Assembly (NCBI GenBank): GCA_030867875.1
Contig: JAOWCC010001634.1
Location: forward strand, 133,449,593-133,513,592
DNA length: 64,000 bases
From: Actinernus sp. WN-2022
Taxonomy: Eukaryota > Cnidaria > Anthozoa > Actiniaria > Actinernidae
Direction: 5' to 3'
Shown here: piece after piece, positions 33,932-46,100 of the stretch
Numbering within the stretch: the stretch's first letter is position 1
Layout: each line of letters starts with the position of its first letter
Notes under the pieces: model-generated
The model's database searches: none
Seen by the model: only the letters and a program-made list of their open reading frames with translations
Told to the model about the DNA's origin: nothing
Made by a program: the position numbers and the translations under genes

Positions 33932-34215
33932 AGTTTCGTGATACCGTTTTTTTTATGCACCATAGCCCGCATAGATCGGGAGACCTTTTCAAAGTCATTT
34001 TCACTACGAGCTTCTCAACCACTTTTGGGGGCTCACTCGTGAACTCTATGGCATTCACAACCACGGCTGGTTGGAAGAGCTTTTTCATGTCTGCGAACTC
34101 ATATTGACCCTTTCCAACCCTATGGTACTCCTTGTTTTCAGGGACGTTTTCCTGACCTGGAGTAAGCTACGTGTATCTACCTGAATTTTGGAGATTGTAG
34201 CAACTGTTTTCTAGA

Positions 34216-35435
34216 GTGGCTTCCAGGAGTTACGAACTGGATCATCAAAGGTTGATCCAAGTAGATGGTTTCATCACTCGATTTGCAAGTCACGTTGAGT
34301 ACGACCATTATGAATGTATAATATCAGTAAAACATATTTCTAATATGCCACTCGAAGTACCGAACAAACAGAGTGATGCTGATTTTGATAAGACGATCAA
34401 ACTACCACCCCCACCCCAAGTTCCAGACTGGATCAAAAAGTTCAATCACTGTAAGCCTGACCCGAAATGGAAGCGTATCAATGACGACATGTGGAGTCGA
34501 TTCCAGAAGCATATCCGCATGCAGACTACTCAAAATTTCACGTCGAAGTGGATATGAATGGTAACCAAACGGTCTACATGGTGTATGAGGATGGTTCTAT
34601 TGTATACGGTCCAGGTACACCTCCGGTATCTCGACTACCAGCCGAGGTTCGGACTGCTCTAGACCTGTCGGTCAGCTCGTTCCCGCCAGGATTGTTGCTC
34701 TCCTCCTCCAAGTTGCGACTGCCACCGCTAGCAGATACCATGTGGGGGAAACCCTTGGATTCGATTGAGTGGGACATTTACATCCAGGAGATTTTTCAAG
34801 AACAAAGTTCGCGATATCTTCTCGAACTGGATGGTTACGTTTGGGGATGAAGGGATCCATGATGTAACATCTGGATGTCCACAAGTGGATAATTTCCCAA
34901 AACTTACGCTTTTGGCCTCAACAACTCAATTTCGCTTGTTTCTTGGCCACGAAAGGGTGTGGAGTGACTGGTCTGCTACCTACACGTATCCAAGCCTTTC
35001 TAAAATTTCACGTCTATTTTACGATCCGCCGCATCCTCCAGCAGATGAACGCCGTGCTACTCGGTATGACTACCTTTATCACTTATGACAACCCCTATAA
35101 AAAGACAGCGTATGTTACGATCTGTAATGAATTCGGTATTCCGTCCACCTTAGACTTCAGATTTCGTAAGGGTAGGATGCATGGATTGGGTACGACAAAG
35201 ACTTAGATGATTGGTGATAAGGTATGGAACGTGAATCAAGCCTGGAACGACGACAGGGAGTACAACGCGTTTCGCAAAGGATTGCGCGACAAGGAGCTGG
35301 ACGAGGGGAGGACCGTCATTGAGGACGCCGGAGCTGCTGAGCAGTGGAAGATATTCCTTAGTGTACACTCGAAGGGGTTGATTAGAGCGGGTATGGGTCG
35401 TTTGAATCAAAGTATAGAGGCCTATGTGTATTGTA
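34216..35435 (+). pseudogene. Decayed Polinton gene, possibly structural, frameshifted
   Basis: Overlapping plus-strand frames continue one another: DPKWKRINDDMWSRFQKHI (34450), YEDGSIVYGPGTPPVSRLPA (34590), FSNWMVTFGDEGIHDVTSG (34825), then RILQQMNAVLLGMTTFITYD and NEFGIPSTLDFRFRKGRM (35030-35180). An in-frame TAG at 35204-35206 is followed by AAEQWKIFLSVHSKG and RAGMGRLNQSIEAYVYCIL (35430). At least three frame breaks. The C-terminal end resembles a conserved unknown Polinton protein. Whether this is one gene or two, and whether it is a capsid component, I cannot say. Confidence 0.45.
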
Positions 35436-36444
35436 TACTGCGTTCTACGAGTAGCACGACGATCCCCACAATCAGCAGCCAGGCGTTCTTAGCTTCAAAT
35501 CCTACCACTTCACCTGCAGTACGAAATACAAGACTAGCGATGGCGCCTGCCATACCCGGGAGGATTTGTGTTACTTTTTACCGTTTGCCTTCAGACCCTT
35601 CGCTGTCCCTCTAGCCGGGCCGGCGATGCTCTTCCAGAGGTTGGACACGACGACACCAATGATTGTCGCGGCAGCCACTGCGATCGATGCGATGTTGACT
35701 CCATATTTTTGAAGATGTCGCGTAGCCGTGTTCGAAACGCTTTGCGGCTCTCTATGACTTCGATTTCTTGTAGATTCGTATTGTTCTCCTGCTCCCGTTC
35801 GTAGACCTTCTTCTGTAGTACGATCCTACGTCTGATCGATTCTGCGATGAATCTATCGTTCTCTAGTTTCGTCTTCCTATAGTCTTTGGTTTGTTCTTCG
35901 AGTGCCTTCAAAGCCTCGTCTCTTCGAGCCATCTCCTCGGTTATGTCGTCCATCGTCACCTCGTCCTTTTCCTTTTTGTTTTTGGAGGACTCCGTTTTCG
36001 GCTTCCTTGATCTGTTGTTAGGACCTAAGAACTTGAGGAGAGCTGGAGTTAGTTTTTTGTTGAGCTCCCCTCTACTATTCAGCAATAGGCGGGTCTTACC
36101 TCCACTTCTGATTAGCTTGACCCAAACACGATCTAATTCGTCTACGTTGGCCATGAATTTAGTATATTCGCCTTGGCAAAATCGGAAATCCTTTGATCCC
36201 ATGCTCTATCCATTTTAAGTTCACCTGGCAGTTCTACACCTTTGGGTAGGGCTTCTTCCGGTTTGTAATCGGAATCTCCGACCTTCTTTATCCACTCGCT
36301 GCTCCTCATATCCTTTTTCATGTCGGCGTCATCAAAGGGGTTACTTGTTTTAAGATCCCATTCCATGTCGTCAAGGTCCTAGTCTGGGTCTGGATCTTTT
36401 GATCCGTCTGGAATTTTATCTGTATCTGGAAGTTTTTCATCCAT
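35395..36444 (-). pseudogene. Polinton coiled-coil plus transmembrane protein, frameshifted
   Basis: Likely start ATG 36444 (MDEKLPDTDKIPDGS), with a TAG soon after (about 36380). Then SNPFDDADMKKDMRSSEWIK, a frame change near 36170, DELDRVWVKLIRSGGKTRLL and LNKKLTPALLKFLGPN (36140-36020). A long charged coiled coil follows (EEQTKDYRKTKLENDRFIAE, about 35900). After another frame change come two hydrophobic segments (SIAVAAATIIGVVVSN near 35680; AWLLIVGIVVLLVE near 35450). This architecture is common in cnidarian Polintons, as I recall, and its function is unknown. It ends convergently with the plus-strand gene at 34216-35435. Confidence 0.55.
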
Positions 36445-38690
36445 GTTGAATATATAATTTCGTATGTATCATAGGTATAACCATGCTTATAACATAACCA
36501 CGGTAAGCCTAGCGCTCTGATTGGCTAATAGCCGTGGACCATTTGCCCATGGGTTGCACGCTCACGTCGGATTTTGTTCACGATTGCACCAATATTTTCT
36601 TTTCTATCCCCACGAAAACTATTTTACAGGACAATAAGAGAAAAACTATAATCCAAGTAAACAGGGAATTTTGTCCAGCGACTATCTTGACAAATTTTGA
36701 GCTTAATTTATTTTCCGAGCCACTGTACCAGAAAAGGAAGAGTTGAGACGGCTTGCAAATCTGTACGAACGACGAACAAGATTTACGAGCTTTTGCACAG
36801 AGTTTTGGATCCTGAAACATTCAGAAAGCTGAAAGTACAGACAAAAAAAGACGACGAACTGTTCAATCTCGATATTTAGAGGTAAAGGGACAGCATTTTT
36901 GATTATTAAAATAATCCAGACGAGTTTTATGAGCTAATAAAAGGAAGCCACAATGGTTTATTTGGTAGAAACTAAACTTATAATTATATCAGTCGAGTCG
37001 AAAACCGCCGAAGAGCCAGAGGTGTACATAGTGGAATTAAACGAATAAACCTCATTAAAACGTTCTCTAGTGTCCTGATATTAATGCCAACTACAGAATA
37101 ATGAATAAGCTCCACATTCAGTGAGTTCATTTTACAACGAGATAATTTTATTGCCACTTTTGGATGTGAAAGTAATTAAGGACGGTGCCTACTAATTGCA
37201 AACCAATTTGTTTTCTAAAAATCTATATGGATTGTTTGAACCCCTTAAGTAGCTTTTGAAATCATTAAAAAAATTATGGGGTACCCATACGTTTAAGAGA
37301 GATAATTAAGGATGAAAATCGAAAAAAGTGCTGACTCAGCATTTTTCTTTGTCCGAGAAACTATTTTTTAATTCGATTAATATTTTGGGTTATCTGGCAA
37401 AATATTAGGGCAAAAAACGTTAGACATAGCGTTCTTCACAAAGGATGCCAATAAAACCATTTATCTTACAATGATTATCATTTTTTGTACAAATTTTGCT
37501 TTGTAAGCCTCATTAGTGACCATGAACAGACATATATTTTTTGCTGAAATGGACATCAAGTTTCAATTTTATAAAGACAAAAAATATACGTAAACGTTGT
37601 TTAGCTTCTATATTATAGATTACAAAAAGAAAAAATGGGGGTATCCTCGCGTTTTAAAAAGTTATGTGGATGGTAGGCCTCTTTATCGCTAATTATATTT
37701 TCAAAAATTGACATTTTTTACCAAGGCCTCCCTAGTAAGTCTGAAAATTGGTTTCTTTTGTTGCATTCTGGGAGATTTTCAAGATGGTGGTGGGGAAAAG
37801 AGTCAGTCCCGTCTTTCGACTTTCTTCATTGAAAATCAAACCTGTTGCTGCTTCCTTTGTGCTCCAACCCCATACAGTCCTTCCTTCTTCATTCTTCTTT
37901 GGATTTCCAAGAGGTTTACCCGTTTTCACAAAGCTTATTTGACCGTATTCACACATTGTTTATACTCGGCCGAGTCCATGTTTGGAGAAACTGACGAAAC
38001 TCGAAAGCATCGACAGGCCTAAAGCACAAAGCGCTGGGCGAAAAGACAGCAGCGATTCATGGCAGTCCAAACAACCTTCATTCAATTGGTCGGGTAAATC
38101 TCCTAAATCTACGATTCTTCGACCATCTCGCCACAATAAATCATTGAAATGGTTGGCTCTTTTAATACCATTTCAGCTGAAAATTGTCTTACGTGGCCGT
38201 GTAGTGGAATTTAAAGATTTCCCAAATCGTTCATTTCTGAAGCATATCTTTCGACCGTATTTTAAAATCCTTGATCTTTCTGTCTGTCAAATTACACAAT
38301 TAACACAGCTTTTTCAAAATAGTTCTGCAAATGACCTGTCTCGCGGGACACAAGATGCGAAGAACGGCGTGCGCGCTGACAATAGTAGGCACCGTCCTTA
38401 AACTTACAATTTTAGAGAACAACAAACAAACTTACGTAGTTCACTTGTCTCAAGGATATCCCGTACTGGCACAAATGGCAACAGCAACAAGCCAAAACCA
38501 GGAGATTCAGATGGTCTCGCGCATTCCAATCCAGGCACGACAGGTATCAAGCTTCGGATCCACCGTTCTGGAGGAAGTGGGGTAGTAAACATGCATGCGT
38601 TCGTCGTGGCGGATGGCCAAGTCTCGATTTTGAATAGACGACATGACAGTGTATACTACTGAATATAGATGACTTAGTAGAACACCTCCC
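36445..38690. other. Polinton interior with no recognised gene
   Basis: Holds AT-rich sequence and a likely inserted repeat (about 37175-37690, starting AAGGACGGTGCCTACTAATT). A short plus frame ending near 36879 (CKSVRTTNKIYELLHRVLDP) is unrecognised. In many Polintons a protease or capsid gene would lie near the ATPase; I see none here. Confidence 0.4.
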
Positions 38691-39185
38691 TTCAATGCTC
38701 TCATCGTAGGACCTAAGAATTGCGGAAGACTAGATACTTGATAGATACGCTGCGCGGTCCCTTTCGAGGAACATTCTACTACATTGTGTTGGTATGCCCC
38801 ACGTACCCACACAACAAGACTTACAGAGGGTTCGCTGTCGGGGATCCTCACTTCTACTATTTCACACCCAACCAAGATGAAATCGATAGCCTACTGCGGT
38901 GGATCTCTAAAATCTGGAAGGGACGCGTACCCTGGTAATCTTGGACGATTGTGCGGATAAACTCGTGGATCTAGCCTTTTCAGCGCGACACATTGGACTC
39001 TCCGTATGGGTTTTGACACAACAAGCCACATCGATCGTCAAGCCATTCCGTGAAAACGTGGCAGTCGTCGTCTTGTTCCACACAGCTAGCGCGCTGGACA
39101 CCAAAGCCATCTTCGACGACTACGGATCCACAACAAACGAAGTTCGAGGTGAACGTTCGATCAGGCAAGGTTCAAGGTTCAAGGT
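38691..39185 (+). pseudogene. Polinton packaging ATPase (FtsK/HerA type), N-terminal part
   Basis: The Walker A region reads LIVGPKNCG and then continues KTRYLIDTLRG in another frame, so a one-base shift falls within the P-loop. The next block is LVCPTYPHNKTYRG. Walker B lies after a second shift: VILDDCADKLVDLAFSARH, then GLSVWVLTQQATSIVKPF and VLFHTASALDTKAIFDDYGS (to about 39125). This is the genome-packaging ATPase of Polintons and related viruses. The gene is cut at about 39170 by a LINE; its C-terminus reappears at about 41955-42052. Confidence 0.82.
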
Positions 39186-41945
39186 TTTTATTTCCACAAA
39201 ACAAAACAATAATTACATTTAGGACATGCGACAAAAGATAGTTGCTAATGTGGAGGAGCACAAGCATAAAACCACGAGGGTTACCAAAGTTGCTTATGCC
39301 CCTGGAAAACTTATTTAAATTAATCTATATATAAGACAAATACAGGATATATAAAAAATGATTGTAGATAGTGCACTAGATCTAGTATAAGAGTTTGTGT
39401 AAACTAGACTGAAACAGAAATAAATGTATTTTGTAAAATAAGATTAAAGTAATAGAGTTTAGGTTAAGTATTACATCTACGAGAAAGAGCAAAAATAGTA
39501 AATAGCACAAACGACAGCTGCAAACGACAGAAATTTATCATTAATACTCAGGAGGAAGAGCTAATAGATATTTTTTGTAATTATTTTTGAAAGATTTCAA
39601 GTTAGGCGATTGTTTTATATCTAAAGGTATACTGTTCCAAGTCTTCGAGGCTGCAAATTTGACACTAAATTTTCCATAATTTAGGTTCGCTCTAGGAATA
39701 AAAAGATTCTTATTTGATCTCGATCGGGTATTGTATGTGTGGACCTCAGAAATTCTACTAAAAAGTGTATTGAAAGTACTAGGTAACAAATGATTTTGAT
39801 GTCTAAAAGCAAGTTCCCCAAGTTGTAATTTGGTTATTTCATAAATATTTAATATACCAAGGTCACAGAATAGCGGCCTACTATGTGCCATGAAATCCGA
39901 GAAGGTTATTACACGCATCGCACGCTTCTGTAGAATATATAAAGAATGTAGATTTGTTTTATAAACACTGCCCCATGTACTGGTACAGTAAGATAAATAT
40001 GGATAGATAAGATTATAATACAGATTAATTAAGATTTTACGATTGAGAAATTTACGACATCTATAAATAACACCAACTGATTTGGCAATTTTAACTGCTG
40101 TATTATTTATGTGACACTCCCAACTTAGATGTTCATCAACGAGAATCCCTAAAAACTTTGTCTTATCAATTCGCTTCAGATTTTTCGTAGAAAACGTGAT
40201 ATTTAAGTTTGAGGCATGTTCTTTCATATGTTTTAGTCTTTGCTGAGATATGAACAACACAAAATTTGTTTTCGAAAAGTTAACAGTTAGTCTATTGGCT
40301 ATGAGCCATTCCTCAAGCTCTTCGAGTTCTGAATTTATAGAGGATATAATATTTTTAATATTTTTGTGATGAATAAGGATATTCATATCATCAGCATAAA
40401 GGACAAGGTGAGCCAGTCTATTAAAGGTTTTAGCATCATCCATGTAGATTAGAAATAGTATTGGTCCCAAAATCGAGTATGCGGAACACCACAATCTATT
40501 TCCATGGTGTTTGAGTTAACACCATCAATACATACAAATTGTTTTCGATTAGTTAGGTAACTTTCAAACCACAACTTTTCTTTACCAACGACGCCATAAT
40601 ATGGAAGTTTCTGGAGGAGTATATCATGGTTCACCGTGTCAAATGCTTTAGATAAGTCTAAAAATACCCAATTGATAATTGACCCTTATCTATAGCATCT
40701 CTTATTCTGTCAATAAAGTCAATTATTGCGAGAGATGTACTTCTATTTTTACGAAAGCCAAATTGATATTGATAAAGTAGATTATTATCTTCAAGATACT
40801 GGCTTAATTTTTCACATGCAATTTTCTCAAATAGTTTTGCAAACGTTGGCAAAAGAGAAATTGGGCGATAGTTTGAGACAGTAGTTCGATTGCCAGTTTT
40901 GAAAACAGGAATTACTTTAGCAATCTTCATTAAATCAGGAAAAATCCCAGAATCTAGAGATGTATTCATAATAAAACACAGTGGCCTATAAATAATTTCA
41001 GCAGATCGTATTATGTGCTTAATAGCTATGTTATCATAACCAGTTGCTTTAGAAGGGTCTAAAGCATACAAGCAATCCAGTACTTTATAGGGTGATATAA
41101 AGTCCAGTGATAAGTTAGACGAAGAGGGTGTACTCATCCAATGGCTAAAGTGTTTTGTACCTTGAGGAAGTTTGTTTGCTAAGGAAGGCCCAACATTGGT
41201 AAAAAAGGTGTTGAATATATTAGCTATTTTTAATTTGTTTCTATATGTAATATCATTATGAACAAGAGAGGATACTCCGGGAACTTTTCTTTTCTTTTTC
41301 AGGATTTCATTGACTACACTCCATGTTGCTCTCAGATTACCTTCCTTTGGCCTTTTCAAGCATAGACTTGTAATAGCTTTGTTTGGTGAATCTTATTAAA
41401 TGATTTAATTTGTTACGATAGGCCTTCCATTTAGTAATATTGCGCGGTGTAGGATTTTTTACTTTGGATCTAAACAATTTATTTTTCCTTTTTATTGATT
41501 TCAATATGCCAGGAGTCATCCACCCATTCTTTCTAGTTTTGGGGATTATTTTGACGGTTCTTATCGGAAAATGCTTATCATAAAGGTTCTTATGTATATT
41601 CATAAAAAGAGAATATTGCTCATTTACGTTATCACACTCATAGATTTGGTTCCATTCTACAGAAGCCAAATCAGCTAGGTAGTTATCTTCTCTGGATGCG
41701 GAAATTAGTCTTTTTGTTATTTTTGTATTTGTATTGATATCAGGATGTGAGCCGTATTGGATCATAAATATTGGTAAATGGTCTGAAATATCGGTGTAAA
41801 GAATACCTGGGTGTATATCGACAGAAATATCCACAGCGTTAGTGTAGATATTATCTATCAGAGTCGCAGAGTCGGGCGTAATTCTAGTAGGTTTTACAAT
41901 TAACGGGAAGAGAAGATATGTCAACATATCGTTATAAAATAAACT
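39170..41945 (-). mobile_element. 5'-truncated CR1-group LINE inserted in the Polinton ATPase gene
   Basis: A minus-strand LINE. Its right (5') end starts within the endonuclease C-terminus (SDHLPIFMIQYG near 41780). The reverse transcriptase follows: FPDLMKIAKVIPVFKTGNR, NYRPISLLPTFAKLFEK, SILGPILFLIYMDDAKTFNR and VLYADDMNI (40410), then WLIANRLTVNFSKT, up to stop 39541. Two small breaks occur near 40660 and 40490. The 3' end carries repeated GGTTCAA units (39167-39187), a CR1/L2-style short-repeat tail. No clear target duplication was found. Confidence 0.88.
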
Positions 41946-41954
41946 TGTTTCTCG

Positions 41955-42052
41955 GTTGGTATCACCTCACCCACGAATTGAAAAAGCATAAATATTCACG
42001 ACTTATTTTTCGCTTGCGCCATCCCTTCGACACCCTTTTAGAGATACCCCAT
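41955..42052 (+). pseudogene. Polinton packaging ATPase, C-terminal part
   Basis: Plus frame LTHELKKHKYSRLIFRLRHP then FDTLLEIPHT and stop near 42052. The KY-RL-FRLRHP pattern is what follows the DYG block in Polinton ATPases, so it is the displaced end of the gene at 38691-39185. Confidence 0.7.
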
Positions 42053-42069
42053 ACGTAATATGTATAACG

Positions 42070-42532
42070 ATGAATGAACTCGAAGGATATCTCGACGAGA
42101 CCGAACCTTGTTCCTCTTCAGTCCACATCACCAGCGAGTGTCGCGAGGCGTTCAACATCTTGGCTGCGACGGGTACCACGGCTGAATTCCTGGGTGTGAA
42201 CTTGTCGTTGGGTGATAGCCAGGTTACCCGACGCGGATGTGACCAAGTACCACACCAGGTATCAAGCGGTCTTAGCTAAGAAAATCACATGTCTCCTCGA
42301 CGGTGCTTTAGGACTGGCCGTATCCTGGGAGCTTCCCATAGATGATCACGAAGCACTACATCAAGATTTACAAGACGACTATTTAATCCGCTACGACATT
42401 TCCGCCATCGCCGGTTTGCTATCACTACGCGCCGGTAGATTCGTCGCTTTGGCCAGCGCCTTGTTCCACGTGGCGAATCACGTCGCCATCGACCCGGCAC
42501 TAGAAACCAGCGAGAAAACCGACTCGTGCTAG
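42070..42532 (+). pseudogene. Polinton ORF of unknown function, one frameshift
   Basis: Starts MNELEGYLDETEPCSSSVHI just after the ATPase; SECREAFNILAATGTTAEFL and then, after a shift near 42220, DVTKYHTRYQAVLAKKITCL and ISAIAGLLSLRAGRFVALAS. A helical, partly hydrophobic product of about 150 residues. The stop codon (TAG 42530-42532) lies within the target duplication of the following LINE, so the LINE inserted right at the end of this gene. Conserved unknown Polinton proteins of this size sit next to the ATPase; the role is unknown. Confidence 0.45.
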
Positions 42533-43199
42533 CACAAAATCGGTAGAACCTACTCTGCTTGCACTTTTACTGTTAATGAGCGCCAAGATGGCTGCTTGTT
42601 TTGGAGCTGCATGGAATGTGTACCTTATTTTATCATTTTACGTATGTTGTTTGTACCGTTACCCATTGGAAAAGGAAACTAACCTAAACTGGAGTCTACA
42701 GAAGAACGTATGTCGCTACACGAACGTAATGGCCTTCAAATCAAAACCCGCTGGTGTACGAGTGAATCTGAAAAGAACCGGAGTGATGAAAGCCAGTTTT
42801 CCTCTCGAAAGTGGACCAAGGGTGGTCACACATGTCTCTCTTTGCCAAAACATGATCCTCCATTGGATATAACGATATTCAAAGATATTTTAAGTAATCC
42901 TGGACAGTCTTTTACCAAGGACTTGAATCATTCATCGACAATACACTGGGAATGATTCAGTATTTACTGGAAATCCTAATTTACATATTAGCTCAACTCA
43001 AGCTCAAGGCCAATGTTGCACATATTCACGCGAGCAGCTAATGCATCTTTGTCGATACTCGCGTATTGATATATCGAACACATTACTGACTGTTCTCAAG
43101 GAGTCTCAGATCCTACGATACCGAGGGAAACGTGCTGGAAGTTATAAAGCTCCCTGTCAACAGCCTCTCACAGCATATATTAATACTCACCGTACGGAG

Positions 43200-46100
43200 G
43201 TCTAATTTTACTACCCCGTCAATACGGTTTGCTGTCTGGAACGCTCAATCAATTGTCCGTAAGGCTGCTACGTTGTGTGATCTTGTGATCTCGCAGCACC
43301 TTGATGTTTTAGTTATAACTGAAACTTGGCTCTCTGGTAATAACCGTGATAATCATACAATTGCTGATATTGTGAATACGTTGCTAGACTATAACTTCCA
43401 CCATATCGCTAGGATTGGCAGGTCTGGTGGAGGTATTGGAGTCCTCTTAGGGAAAGGCTTCAGTGTTAAAAATAATGAGGCTTCAACATTTAGATCTATG
43501 GAATACCTTGATCTATCGATCTCTGGGAGTAAATCAAATATACGATTGGTGACTATCTACAGACCTTCTAAAAAGAACAAAGCCACCTCTGCTATCAATG
43601 TTCTTAAATGACTTTTCAACGCTTCTGGAGGTCCTTACCATATCTTCAGAATACCTTTTAATTGCTGGTGACTTTAATCTTCATGTGGATAATCTTAATG
43701 ATTTAGATGCTGCCAAGTTCATTGACCTGATTGACTCTGCTGGCCTTAGCCAGCATGTAAACGCTCCGACACACCGTCGTGATCATACTCTCGATCTTAT
43801 TATTGATCGTCATGATGAGAGTCTTATAGCTACAGTCAAAGCCCTCTCAGATTTACCATCTGACCACTATGCGGTTATCTGCACCCTTGATATGCCACGC
43901 CCACATCCCACTAAAGTGACAATTACACACCGAAAATTTCGTTCTATCGACATCCAAGCACTTAAGCAAGATATATCTGAGTCTATACTATTCTTAGAAC
44001 CGTCCTGTGATCTGCATAAGTTAGTTGAGCTATATGACACTGAGCTTCGTGAGCTTCTCTATAAGTATGCTCCAGAACAAATACACCGGATAACTCTAAG
44101 ACCTAATGCCCCAAGGTATTGTGATGCCTTACATGATGCGAAACGTGAGAGGCGGTGCCGTGAACGGAAATACTTGCAGTTCACAAGCAATTATATAAGG
44201 AACAATGCCATATTTACACCTCTCTACTCGAAGCTGCTAAAACAGATTACTACAAGAGTAAGATTACTGACTCAAATCAAAAGCAACTGTTTCATATCGT
44301 TGATGGTATGTTTAATGTTAGAACCGCACGTACCCTGCCCAATCATGATGGTCTTGAATCACTTGTTCAAGAGTTCAGTAATTTCTTCTCTTCAAAAATC
44401 TCTATCAGAAGGTGAAGTTCCGGTGCCCTTCAAGGATGGCCTCACCCGCCCTTCCATAAAGAAATCAACTCTTGACAAGGAAGAATTTCCAAACTATAGA
44501 CCCATTTCTGTCTAAGGTACTCGAGCGCGTAGTGGCCAAACAATCGCATAGTTACCTACTTACCAACAATCTGTATGCCAAGATGCAATCCGCCTATCGG
44601 CAATTCTACAGCACAGAGACTGCTCTGCTCCTGGTGTACAATGACATTCTACGCGCAATTAATCAACATCAAGAAGCAGTCCTTATTCTCTTTAGCTCTC
44701 TCAGTCGCCTTCGATGCCATCTTGTTTACAAGATTGCATGATCGTTTTGGTTTCAGTGGAACAGTTCTGAAATGGTTTAAACCTTACCTCAATCAATGCA
44801 CTGAATCGGTTATTATTGATAATATCAAATCGGCGAAGAGAACATTAACATGCGGCGTCCAACATGGCTCCGTCCTTGGTCCTCTTATGTTTACCTTGTA
44901 TGTTGCTCCCTTAGAAGACGTGATTAAAGCCCATGGTCTCAATTGTATTATGTACGCTGACGATTCTCAATTATACATCACCATGAACACCAATCAAAGG
45001 GATACGACACTATTACGTCTTGAAAACTGTTTGAGGGATATTAAAGCATGGAATTCCAACAACCTGCTGATATGTAATCCTGACAAGACTGAAATCATCC
45101 ATTTCTCATCACGTTTTTCAAAAGATGACATTATCGAGTCCATTTCATTTGGTCACCTATCCATATAGCTCCTGTTGATAAAGTTCGCAATCTTGGTGTT
45201 GTACTTGATCGTCACCTTAACTTGTCTTCCCATGTAAATAACATCTGCCGATCAGCATCGCTGAGCATTAGGAATATAGGCAGTATAAGAAAATACCTTA
45301 CCCAATCAACAACTGAGCGTCTTGTCCATGCTTTTATTACTTCTAAGTTGGAGTACTGTAATAGTATGTTTTATGGTTTATCTTTCAATCAAGTCCAGAA
45401 ACTTCAACGCCTTCAAAATACTGCAGCCGGGCTTGTGGTTAAAGCTAAACGTTCTGTCCATATCTCCTATCCTCCAACGAGTACATTGGCTTCCTATTAG
45501 TGAACGTGTCCAGTTTAAAGTTCTACTGACTACTTATAAAGCTCTTCATGGTTTATCGCCTACGTATATACAAGAACTTATTAATCCCTATCAGCCTAGA
45601 CGTAATCTTCGGTCTTCTAATATGAACCTGTTAACTGTACCTCGAGCCCACACTGTTACTTATGGTGACCGAGCCTTTTCTATAGCTGCACCTAAATTAC
45701 GGAACGCTCTCCCTATTAAAACAAGAGCCCATCTGGGCTTTCACTCGGGCCACATGAGATTGAAGATGAAATCCACTTTCATTTGAAATCCTCTTAGTAA
45801 CAAGTCGTGCTTTAATTCGCCAGTGAGAACGTCATAAAAACGACTGGTCTATTAATTGCTTTTATGACATGACTATGATAACGCAGGATTTGAACAACAG
45901 AATACTGGCAAATATTCAAGTGTATAAATGCAATACAAATATGACATGTTCAGCCTTTGAATTTGATTGAAAATAGATCAAAAACTCGGGGAAATGTCCG
46001 GCTAAAACTGTATGAATAAATGTGAAATGAAACATAAATTTCATAGCAAGAAAAAAATTGTAATTCCTAATGAGAAAGCTCTTCTAAGTCCGCTTCTCAA

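Noticed and set aside
42576..42955. Polinton ORFs after the unknown gene
   Set aside because: The 13-bp target duplication shows that this stretch is the 5' region of the L2 LINE, not Polinton.
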